A program made the translations under genes and the position numbers. From Giesbergeria sp. (GTDB taxonomy: Bacteria; Pseudomonadota; Gammaproteobacteria; Burkholderiales; Burkholderiaceae_C), in contig JAGNUJ010000038.1 of assembly GCA_017987055.1 (NCBI GenBank), forward strand, positions 1 to 13,105: DNA of 13,105 nt, written 5' to 3'. The notes beneath the pieces were generated by a model that saw only the letters and a program-made list of their open reading frames with translations, was not told where the DNA came from and searched no databases. Positions 6,907-12,276 of this stretch are shown piece by piece. Numbering within the stretch: the first letter of the stretch is position 1; every line of letters starts with the position of its first letter.

Positions 6907-8058
6907 ATGAAACGCCTTTGGCTGCTGTTTTCGCAAACCGTGACCGTCTTGGTTGCGGCTTATTTTGTTGTCGCCACGCTGCAACCCGATTGGGTGCGCC
7001 GGGGCGGCGTGCTCTCGGGCGCTGGCATTGCGCTTATTGAGGCACCGCCCGCCCCCAAAGCCGAATCGGCACCCGGCAGTCTCAGCGGTGCCGCGCGCAA
7101 AGCGGCGCCCGCCGTGGTCAGCATCAACACCAGCAAAGCGGCGGTGCGCCATCCGCGCAGCAACGACCCGTGGTTTCAGTTCTTCTTTGGTGACCAAGGC
7201 GACCAGCAAGCCCAAGCCGGCCTAGGCAGCGGCGTCATCATCAGCCCCGATGGCTACATCCTGACCAACAACCACGTCGTCGAAGGCGCAGACGAAATCG
7301 AAGTCACCCTGACCGACAGCCGCCGCGCCCGCGCCCGGGTGATTGGCACCGACCCCGAAACCGACTTGGCGATTCTGAAAATAGAACTCGACAAGCTGCC
7401 CGTCATCGTGCTGGGCAACTCTGACCAACTGGCTGTGGGCGATCAGGTGCTAGCGATTGGCAACCCGTTTGGCGTCGGCCAGACCGTCACCAGCGGCATC
7501 GTCAGCGCGCTGGGGCGCTCGCAGTTGGGTATCAACACCTTTGAAAATTTCATCCAGACCGATGCCGCCATCAACCCCGGCAATTCGGGCGGCGCGCTGG
7601 TCGATGTCAACGGCAATTTGCTGGGCATCAACACGGCGATTTATTCGCGCTCGGGCGGCAGCATGGGCATTGGCTTTGCCATTCCGGTCTCGACCGCCAA
7701 GATGGTGCTCGACAGCATCGTCAAAGACGGCCAAGTCACGCGCGGCTGGATTGGCGTCGAACCCAGTGAGCTCTCGCCCGAGCTGGCCGAAACCTTCGGC
7801 GTCAAAGCCACCGAGGGCGTGATCGTCACCGGCGTGCTGCAAGACGGCCCCGGCGCTTTAGGCGGTATGCGCCCGGGCGACGTGATCTTGCGCGTCGCTG
7901 GCACCAACATCAACAGCGTGCCTAATTTGCTCTCGACCGTGGCCGCGCTCAAGCCAGGCGAGCCAGCGACGTTTGAAGTGCAGCGCGCCAATCAAGTCGT
8001 CGAGCTAAGCGTAACGCCCGGACTGCGCCCCGCAGCGCGGCACCGGGTACAGCGCTGA
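6907..8058 (+). CDS. Membrane-anchored trypsin-like serine protease, HtrA/DegS type
   Basis: This is a periplasmic protein quality-control protease. DegS-type members are anchored in the inner membrane and cut anti-sigma factors when misfolded outer-membrane proteins occupy the PDZ domain. The 383-residue protein has one N-terminal membrane segment (about 4-24), a trypsin-like domain (about 70-270) and a single PDZ domain (about 279-370). The catalytic triad is H123 (TNNHVVEG), D153 (DPETDLAIL) and S227 (NPGNSGGAL). One PDZ and an uncleaved anchor fit DegS/AlgW better than DegP, which has two PDZ domains and a cleaved signal. The substrate is inference: no rseA or rpoE gene is in view. I chose ATG 6907 because the anchor starts there; it lacks a visible ribosome site. 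It ends at a strong bidirectional terminator. Confidence 0.92.
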   Translation: MKRLWLLFSQTVTVLVAAYFVVATLQPDWVRRGGVLSGAGIALIEAPPAPKAESAPGSLSGAARKAAPAVVSINTSKAAVRHPRSNDPWFQFFFGDQGDQQAQAGLGSGVIISPDGYILTNNHVVEGADEIEVTLTDSRRARARVIGTDPETDLAILKIELDKLPVIVLGNSDQLAVGDQVLAIGNPFGVGQTVTSGIVSALGRSQLGINTFENFIQTDAAINPGNSGGALVDVNGNLLGINTAIYSRSGGSMGIGFAIPVSTAKMVLDSIVKDGQVTRGWIGVEPSELSPELAETFGVKATEGVIVTGVLQDGPGALGGMRPGDVILRVAGTNINSVPNLLSTVAALKPGEPATFEVQRANQVVELSVTPGLRPAARHRVQR

Positions 8059-8088
8059 TGCACCCTATCAGCAATAAACTATCAAAAC

Positions 8089-8134
8089 AATAGCTGCTAT
8101 CGCACGTATTTAAAGGGCTAGAGGCTATTTTGAC
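8089..8134 (+). repeat. Dispersed intergenic repeat, copy 3 (best preserved)
   Basis: The repeat reads AATAGCTGCTATCGCACGTA, then TTTAAAGGGCTAGAGG, then CTATTTTGAC. Its ends AATAGC (8089-8094) and GCTATT (8124-8129) are inverted copies, so it can fold. It lies just after the HtrA stop and before the terminator. The same element occurs at 5992 (opposite strand) and, partly decayed, at 4848. I recall similar sequences as frequent intergenic elements in Comamonadaceae. Confidence 0.75.
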
Positions 8135-8137
8135 CAC

Positions 8138-8165
8138 AAAAAAGGCCTCGTATTGAGGCCTTTTT
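8138..8165. terminator. Bidirectional intrinsic terminator between HtrA and tatC
   Basis: The stem AAAAAGGCCTC/GAGGCCTTTTT (8139-8149 with 8155-8165) is a perfect 11-bp inverted repeat around the loop GTATT. It has a T-run on either side, so it can stop transcripts from both the protease gene (plus) and tatC (minus), which converge here. Confidence 0.93.
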
Positions 8166-8178
8166 GTGTTGCCGCATC

Positions 8179-8964
8179 TCAAGCGGCTTGATCTGCATCT
8201 GGTGGTGCTTGGGTGTGCTTGATAAAAATTTGCGCCGCCCAAATGCCAACCTCGTATAGCAAACACATCGGAACCGCCAGCGCCAGCTGTGACACTACAT
8301 CCGGCGGGGTGACGATGGCGGCAATGATGAAAGCTACGACGATGAAATAGCCGCGCGAGTCTTTTAGCTTCTGGACACTGACCAGGCCCATGCGCGCCAG
8401 CAAAACAACGACAATCGGCACTTCAAAAGCCAAGCCAAAGGCGATGAACATAGTCAGCACAAAGCTCAAATAGGCCTCAATATCAGGCGCTGCAGTAATG
8501 CTTTTGGGCGCAAAGCTTTGGATAAAGCTAAACACTTGACCAAAGACGAAAAAGTAGCAAAACGCCACGCCGACAAAAAACAGCAGCGTGCTGGAGACCA
8601 CCAGCGGCACCACCAGTTTTTTCTCGTGCATATACAAGCCCGGCGCGACAAAGCCCCAGATTTGCCACAGCACCACCGGCAGCGCCAGCAAAAACGCTGA
8701 CGTCAGCAGGATTTTTAAAGGCACCATAAACGGCGAGATCACCGAGGTGGCAATCAGCGTCGCGCCCTTGGGCAGGTGCGCCACCAACGGCGCGGCCAGC
8801 AGGTCGTACAGGGCACCGGGGCCGGGAAAAAAGAACAGCACGGCGGCCATGATGCCCACGGCCAGAGCAGCTTTGACCAAGCGGTCGCGCAGCTCCATCA
8901 GGTGCTGCACAAACGGCTGTTCAGTGCCCGAGAGTTCGTCGTCTTTAGGAGAGGTATCGGACAT
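8179..8964 (-). CDS. tatC: Sec-independent protein translocase TatC
   Basis: TatC is the six-helix inner-membrane core of the Tat translocase that recognises twin-arginine signal peptides and works with TatB and TatA. The 261-residue protein carries the signature HLMELRDRL (21-29), the ISPF block (76-79), FVAPGLYMHEK (106-116), a conserved Glu in FGLAFEVP (E181), and the late block AAIVTPPDVVSQ. Six hydrophobic segments are visible. I chose ATG 8964. A TTG two codons upstream (8970) is an alternative and neither has a strong ribosome site. It is the last gene of tatABC and ends at a terminator 14 bp beyond its stop. The gap from tatB is 62 bp. Confidence 0.97.
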   Translation of the reverse strand: MSDTSPKDDELSGTEQPFVQHLMELRDRLVKAALAVGIMAAVLFFFPGPGALYDLLAAPLVAHLPKGATLIATSVISPFMVPLKILLTSAFLLALPVVLWQIWGFVAPGLYMHEKKLVVPLVVSSTLLFFVGVAFCYFFVFGQVFSFIQSFAPKSITAAPDIEAYLSFVLTMFIAFGLAFEVPIVVVLLARMGLVSVQKLKDSRGYFIVVAFIIAAIVTPPDVVSQLALAVPMCLLYEVGIWAAQIFIKHTQAPPDADQAA

Positions 8965-9026
8965 GTTCAAGTGCTGCGGACCTTACATCCGCCGGTGCAG
9001 CGCAGAACGCGTCAGCATCAAGGGAA

Positions 9027-9524
9027 TTAATAGGATTTTTTGGGCCGGTAGCGCGCCACGCGGGCGGCGCCAGACTGGACTTTGGTGCGCACGCCGCTGC
9101 GCGACTTGTACCACTGCGGCATCGCGCCGCGCTTGAGGCGCCAGTTTTTGCCCGGATGGCGGTAGGCCGGCACGACGTTGTAGAGGTCAGCAAAATCGTC
9201 GTGGCTATGGCTGGCGCTGCTGTGGACATCGCCGTCAAAGCCCAAACCCGCCGCGTGGTTCATGTCTTTCTCAAACGCGCTGGCGTTGGTTTGGATGGAC
9301 TGCTCGACGTCGCGCGCCGCGCCTTCCATCGCCTCTTTCATTTTTTTCAGCTCATCGAGCTCCATCGAGCGGTTGACCTCGGACTTGACGTCAGCCACGT
9401 AGCGCTGCGCCTTGCCCAGCAGCGTGCCCACGGTGCGCGCGACACGCGGCAGCTTTTCTGGCCCGATAACGATCAACGCCACCGCGCCAATCAGCGCCAG
9501 CTTGGACAGGCCAATGTCAATCAT
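9027..9524 (-). CDS. tatB: Sec-independent protein translocase TatB
   Basis: TatB pairs with TatC in the receptor complex for twin-arginine signals. The 165-residue protein starts [20 protein letters not shown], a single transmembrane helix, followed by the hinge GPEKLP and an amphipathic helix (about 25-50). It continues with a charged helical stretch and a basic, poorly conserved tail. E. coli TatB has Glu at position 8; here it is Lys, which I believe is usual in this bacterial group. The length and tail set it apart from TatA. The start is 16 bp after the tatA stop. Confidence 0.95.
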   Translation of the reverse strand: MIDIGLSKLALIGAVALIVIGPEKLPRVARTVGTLLGKAQRYVADVKSEVNRSMELDELKKMKEAMEGAARDVEQSIQTNASAFEKDMNHAAGLGFDGDVHSSASHSHDDFADLYNVVPAYRHPGKNWRLKRGAMPQWYKSRSGVRTKVQSGAARVARYRPKKSY

Positions 9525-9540
9525 GCGGGTGCCGACTCAA

Positions 9541-9777
9541 TCAGCTCTTTTGCCGCGCTTGGACGTCGATGGTGGTCTTGTCTACTGCGGCTTGGTTGGC
9601 AACTTGGCTGGGAGCGACGGCATCGCTGTCGGCTGCGCCGCCGTCCTTCATGCCGTCTTTAAAACCTTTGACAGCACTACCCAAGTCAGAACCCATGTTC
9701 TTGAGCTTTTTAGTGCCAAACACCATCACCACGATCAACAGCACAATCAGCCAGTGCCAGATAGAAAACGCGCCCAT
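9541..9777 (-). CDS. tatA: Sec-independent protein translocase TatA
   Basis: TatA is the small subunit that oligomerises to form the transport path for folded Tat substrates. The 78-residue protein has a short N-terminal helix ([14 protein letters not shown], about 7-20), the FGTKKL hinge, and the amphipathic helix [16 protein letters not shown], all characteristic of TatA rather than TatB. The C-terminus is polar and variable. AGGAG lies 6 nt before ATG 9777. A TAAAAT hexamer on the minus strand (9808-9803), about 26 nt upstream of the start, could be a -10 for a tat-specific promoter, but it lacks a recognisable -35. The gap to the HIT gene is 84 bp. Confidence 0.96.
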   Translation of the reverse strand: MGAFSIWHWLIVLLIVVMVFGTKKLKNMGSDLGSAVKGFKDGMKDGGAADSDAVAPSQVANQAAVDKTTIDVQARQKS

Positions 9778-9861
9778 AGAAATCTCCTAATGAATGCCGG
9801 CCATTTTAGACGGCGGATATGGCGCGGATCCGATAGCCCTTGTCAGCCAACAGGTGCTGCC

Positions 9862-10218
9862 TCAACCCTTGAGCCAAGGGCGCGGGCCACCCAGCACGTG
9901 GATGTGCAGGTGGTCAATTTCTTGTCCGCCGTGCGCGCCGATGTTTGTCACCACCCGAAAACCACCATCGGGATACGGCGCGCAGCCCTGCTCTAGCGCC
10001 AAACGCGGTGCCAACAACATCATCCGACCCAGCAGCGCGGCATGCTCGGCTTGAGCGTGCGCCAGCGAGCGCAAATGGATTTTGGGCACGATTAAAAAAT
10101 GCACCGGTGCCCACGGGTTGATGTCGTGAAAAGCAAAGACGTCATCGTCTTCATAGACTTTGCGCGACGGGATTTGGCCGGCAATGATTTTGCAAAAGAT
10201 ACAGTTAGCGTCATGCAT
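9862..10218 (-). CDS. HIT-domain (histidine triad, HINT-like) protein
   Basis: HIT proteins of the HINT branch hydrolyse purine nucleoside phosphoramidates and related adenylates; the physiological substrate in bacteria is usually unknown. The 118-residue protein is a complete single domain. It has the N-terminal CIFCKIIAGQIPS (C6 and C9 resemble the zinc-binding pair of some members), YEDDDVFAFHDINPWAPVHF, and the histidine triad HLHIHV (H103, H105, H107) followed by LGG near the C-terminus. It lies between the DUF4870-type gene (39 bp upstream) and tatA, and is probably co-transcribed with hisIE. The ribosome site is weak. Its position beside hisE/hisI gives no proof of a role in histidine synthesis. 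Confidence 0.94.
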   Translation of the reverse strand: MHDANCIFCKIIAGQIPSRKVYEDDDVFAFHDINPWAPVHFLIVPKIHLRSLAHAQAEHAALLGRMMLLAPRLALEQGCAPYPDGGFRVVTNIGAHGGQEIDHLHIHVLGGPRPWLKG

Positions 10219-10257
10219 AGCGGGTCGAGAAAAAAGTGAAGTACTGGCAGAAAAGCG

Positions 10258-10662
10258 TCAGGCCAACAGTGCCTCGCTGCGGTTCATAGCCACCATGCCG
10301 CGCACGATGCGGTACAAAAACCAAATCGAAATTACGCCCCAAGCGATCCAGCCGGGAAAAATAAACAACAACCACAGCGGCGCGGTCAGTAAATACAGCA
10401 AGCCCGCCCACAGCACGGTGCGAATCCGGTACGAAAAATGGCTGGCTTGCCACGTGCCCTCGGCATCGCTTTTTTTGACTAAGTCGATGACCAGCGCAAT
10501 CGCCAGCAGCGCCGCACCGGGCTGGGCACCCGGAATCAGCGCTCCCACGGCAACAATCAGGTGCAGCACATAGCTGACCCAACCCCAAGCCTTTAGCGCC
10601 TCGGCGCGCTCTTCGTTGGTTTGGACATCCACGATGTCGCCCCTGTCGCCCCTGTCGCTCAT
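10258..10662 (-). CDS. DUF4870-type small inner-membrane protein
   Basis: This is a 134-residue membrane protein of unknown function. A polar N-terminus ([13 protein letters not shown]) is followed by about four hydrophobic segments (roughly 28-45, 50-63, 82-101 and 104-121), and it ends in a short polar tail. The block [13 protein letters not shown] between the second and third segments is the type of motif seen in DUF4870 proteins, from memory of the family. Its start codon overlaps the hisE stop by four bases (ATGA), indicating translational coupling. A 9-bp tandem repeat encodes the DRG-DRG of its N-terminus. It sits in the hisI-hisE-HIT-tat transcript. Confidence 0.8.
   Translation of the reverse strand: MSDRGDRGDIVDVQTNEERAEALKAWGWVSYVLHLIVAVGALIPGAQPGAALLAIALVIDLVKKSDAEGTWQASHFSYRIRTVLWAGLLYLLTAPLWLLFIFPGWIAWGVISIWFLYRIVRGMVAMNRSEALLA
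10635..10658. repeat. Short in-frame tandem repeat at the N-terminus of the DUF4870-type gene
   Basis: The 9-bp unit TGTCGCCCC occurs twice in tandem (10635-10643, 10644-10652), followed by a partial third copy (TGTCGC). On the coding strand it yields a repeated Asp-Arg-Gly. Gain or loss of a unit would keep the frame, so length variation between strains is plausible and probably neutral. Confidence 0.7.
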
Positions 10663-11057
10663 GGCGCTGCTTCTTGTGCAGCGCGCTCCACGGCTTTGCG
10701 CAAGGCTTTTTCTTCAATGCCGCTGGTGCCTTCGCGGCGCTCTAGCTCCAGCAGCACATCTGCAGGGCTGAGGCCATAGTGGGCCAACGCAATCATCGAG
10801 TGAAACCACAAATCAGCCACCTCGTACACCAAGCCAGCCGGATCAGCGCCATGATCCACGTCCTTGGCAGCCATCACTACTTCAGTGGCTTCTTCGCCAA
10901 TTTTCTTGAGGAAAGCGTCGGGTCCTTTGTGTAGCAAGCGCGAGACGTAGCTGGCCTGTGGGTCACCGCCGTGTACGGGTTTGCGGCTCTCGATGATGGC
11001 GGCAAGACGCGCCAGCGTATCTTGCGACAACGGAGCGGATATAGATGAAGGATTCAT
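10659..11057 (-). CDS. hisE: Phosphoribosyl-ATP pyrophosphatase HisE
   Basis: HisE removes pyrophosphate from phosphoribosyl-ATP to give phosphoribosyl-AMP, the second step of histidine synthesis, in the cytoplasm. The 132-residue protein belongs to the all-alpha, MazG-like pyrophosphatases. The metal-binding blocks are [16 protein letters not shown] (51-66, with E55, E56 and E59) and [14 protein letters not shown] (E79, D82). [10 protein letters not shown] upstream is also conserved. The N- and C-terminal ends are slightly longer than the usual core of about 100 residues. It starts 5 bp after hisI, so the two consecutive enzymes are separate but coupled here, whereas enteric bacteria fuse them as HisIE. 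The DUF4870-type gene overlaps its stop. Confidence 0.96.
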   Translation of the reverse strand: MNPSSISAPLSQDTLARLAAIIESRKPVHGGDPQASYVSRLLHKGPDAFLKKIGEEATEVVMAAKDVDHGADPAGLVYEVADLWFHSMIALAHYGLSPADVLLELERREGTSGIEEKALRKAVERAAQEAAP

Positions 11058-11062
11058 AGCGG

Positions 11063-11461
11063 TTACTTGTAGATGGTTTCCGGGTCTTTCAAGACTGGCT
11101 CAGTGGCGCACCACACACCGTCACGCAACACACTGTAAAAGCAACTGTGTCGCCCGGTATGGCAGGCAATGCCCGGCGCATGGCCTTCTTGCGTCACCGT
11201 CAACAAAATGACGTCTTGGTCGCAGTCGATGCGGATGCTGTGTACGGTTTGCACATGACCAGACTCTTCGCCTTTAAACCACAGCCGCTTGCGCGAGCGG
11301 CTGAAATACACCGCACGCCCAAGTTCGGCGGTTTTTTGTAGCGCCTCGCGGTTCATCCACGCAAACATCAGCACGTCGCCCGTACCATGCTCTTGCGCAA
11401 TCACTGGCACGAGGCCTTGCGCATCCCATTTCACTTCGTTAAGCCATTTCATAGCTGGCAT
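11063..11461 (-). CDS. hisI: Phosphoribosyl-AMP cyclohydrolase HisI
   Basis: HisI opens the purine ring of phosphoribosyl-AMP, the third step of histidine synthesis, using zinc and magnesium. The 132-residue protein has [24 protein letters not shown], the metal-binding DCDQD (79-83, with C80), and [11 protein letters not shown] with C100 and C107, so the zinc and magnesium ligands are complete. I chose ATG 11461 (MPAMKWL), because GGAGG is exactly 8 nt upstream. Homologues I remember begin at or near the MKWL three codons later, so the three extra residues may be recent. That ribosome site lies inside a TnpB-type transposon end abutting the gene. In relatives hisI usually follows hisF; here it does not. 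Confidence 0.96.
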   Translation of the reverse strand: MPAMKWLNEVKWDAQGLVPVIAQEHGTGDVLMFAWMNREALQKTAELGRAVYFSRSRKRLWFKGEESGHVQTVHSIRIDCDQDVILLTVTQEGHAPGIACHTGRHSCFYSVLRDGVWCATEPVLKDPETIYK

Positions 11462-11464
11462 TTT

Positions 11465-11493
11465 GACATCCTCCCCGCACTAAAGGACGGGGA
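11465..11493 (-). promoter_or_regulatory. Transposon right-end hairpin forming the hisI ribosome-binding leader
   Basis: On the minus strand TCCCCG (11493-11488) and CGGGGA (11477-11472) pair around the loop TCCTTTAGTG, extendable by one U-G pair, and are followed by GGATGTC. The 3' arm runs straight into the hisI Shine-Dalgarno sequence GGAGG (11474-11470), so folding would partly cover it. A hairpin of CCCCGTCC-TTTAG-GCGGGG type followed by AGGATGTCA is, from memory, the usual right end of many IS1341/IS605-group tnpB elements and the 3' end of their omega-RNA scaffold. Confidence 0.7.
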
Positions 11494-11626
11494 CTCCTGC
11501 TGCCCGACGGCGATGTCCCGCCGCGAGAATGTTTTTGGCGGCGTTTACGTCTCTGTCGTGGACAGTGGCGCAAGTTTTGGGATTAGATACGCGCCAGTTG
11601 AGCCGCGCTTTTGTCACCGCAGGGTG
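11480..11626 (-). pseudogene. tnpB: TnpB C-terminal remnant (IS200/IS605 or IS1341 group)
   Basis: This minus-strand open stretch of 48 codons is bounded upstream by an in-frame TGA (11629-11627) and ends at TAG 11480. It encodes the hallmark end of TnpB: TVHDRDVNAAKNILAAG, then HRRRAAGVPVL. The DRDVNAAKNI block carries the third RuvC catalytic Asp (D26 of the remnant), and the preceding TCATVHD looks like the end of a zinc ribbon that has lost its normal CxxC spacing. TnpB is an RNA-guided nuclease of about 350-450 residues; the first two RuvC motifs and the rest of the protein are absent, so it is inactive. The adjacent lipoprotein gene occupies where its body would be. There is no start codon of its own. 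The residue pattern is very specific, so I am confident of the family. Confidence 0.85.
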
Positions 11627-11631
11627 TCAGG

Positions 11632-12093
11632 TCAGCGCCCGCGCTGTTCGCGCTCGCGTTCAAAGCGCTGGCGATGCTGTTCCAGCAATTGGGCGCGACC
11701 TTCTTCGCGTTGGCGAGTTTCGCGCTCTTGTTGTTCACGGCGCTGTTGTTGGCGCTCTTTGTGTTGATCGCGCTGGCGGGCTTGGCGCTCGCGTTCGCGC
11801 TCTTTGGTTTGGCGCTCGCGCTCTTTTTCGCGCTGGCGAATTTCGCGCGCACGTTCGCGTTCACGCTCTTTCAGCCAGCGGCGGCGGTCTTCATCGTGCC
11901 GAAAGTGCTGCTGCTGCACAGGATAAGCCGGGTAAACCTGTGGATAAGTCGAGTAAGCGCCGCCATACGGGTAGCTGCTCGGATAGATGGGTGCGGGGTC
12001 GTAATAGCCGTTGTCTTGTGTGGTGACGCAACCAGCGACCAAAAGGCCAGCGGCGCACGTTGCGAGCAGCCGAGCTATAGAAGTTGTGAGCAT
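11632..12093 (-). CDS. Lipoprotein with Tyr/Pro linker and long Arg/Glu/Gln helix
   Basis: I do not recognise a named family. The 153-residue protein starts with a lipoprotein signal peptide; the lipobox is LVAGC with the acylated Cys at 22. The next residues, VTTQ, do not include Asp at +2, so outer-membrane sorting is likely. Residues 29-60 are rich in Tyr, Pro and Ser (YPSSYPYGG, YPQVYPAYP), forming a flexible linker. From about 67 to the end the chain is almost entirely Arg, Glu, Gln, Lys and Asp (ERERERAREIRQREKERER and similar), which predicts a stable single charged helix rather than a classic coiled coil, since hydrophobic positions are few. The ribosome site is weak (AGG 8 nt before ATG 12093). 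It is divergent from the acyl-CoA synthetase gene and ends beside the TnpB remnant. A periplasmic spacer or cell-wall-contacting role is only a guess. Confidence 0.8.
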   Translation of the reverse strand: MLTTSIARLLATCAAGLLVAGCVTTQDNGYYDPAPIYPSSYPYGGAYSTYPQVYPAYPVQQQHFRHDEDRRRWLKERERERAREIRQREKERERQTKERERERQARQRDQHKERQQQRREQQERETRQREEGRAQLLEQHRQRFEREREQRGR

Positions 12094-12276
12094 GGTGTAG
12101 GCCTAGTGTTGGGTGGCGGGGTGCTTGAGCATCTCTCATTTATGACGCGCTGTCGCTCTTTTGGTTGACCCGCGCGGTGCTGATAGGGCGCTTTTGCAAC
12201 CATTTTGTCGCTCCGGTGGTGGGCACTGGCAGCAAAATGTTTCGCTTCACGCACGCGCGACCTTGGAGATGTTTGA
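12094..12276. other. Divergent intergenic region, lipoprotein and acyl-CoA synthetase
   Basis: These 183 bp separate two divergent starts and should hold both promoters. I see TTGACC at 12165 and TTGAGC at 12125 on the plus strand, but no acceptable -10 at the right distance from either. No terminator, repeat copy or RNA gene is evident. The only clear signal is the GGAG 8 nt before ATG 12277. Confidence 0.4.

Larger units (their letters stand above)
11464..11629 (-). mobile_element. Right-end remnant of an IS605/IS1341-type insertion sequence
   Basis: The segment joins the TnpB C-terminal codons (11626-11480) to the right-end hairpin (11493-11465), with the TAG stop inside the hairpin loop, as in intact elements. 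This element class lacks terminal inverted repeats and target duplications, so the outer boundary near 11464 is inferred from the hairpin and TGTCA end. The left end, any tnpA, and most of tnpB are missing; the left boundary is set by the lipoprotein stop at 11632. Confidence 0.75.

Noticed and set aside
4848..8134. The three similar repeats as a CRISPR array.
   Set aside because: The copies are more than 1 kb apart, in different orientations and separated by genes. No regular spacers or cas genes are present.
8944..9238. Thr/Ala-rich minus-strand frame overlapping the end of tatB and the tatB-tatC gap.
   Set aside because: It is out of frame with tatB, low in complexity and without a ribosome site. 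TatB in the other frame is complete.
11611..12168. Long plus-strand open frame (185 codons) of Ala/Leu/Phe-rich, membrane-like sequence.
   Set aside because: It is the antisense of the Arg/Glu/Gln-rich lipoprotein helix, whose codons complement to Ala, Leu, Phe and Ser codons. It has no ribosome site, and the minus-strand frame has a proper lipobox.
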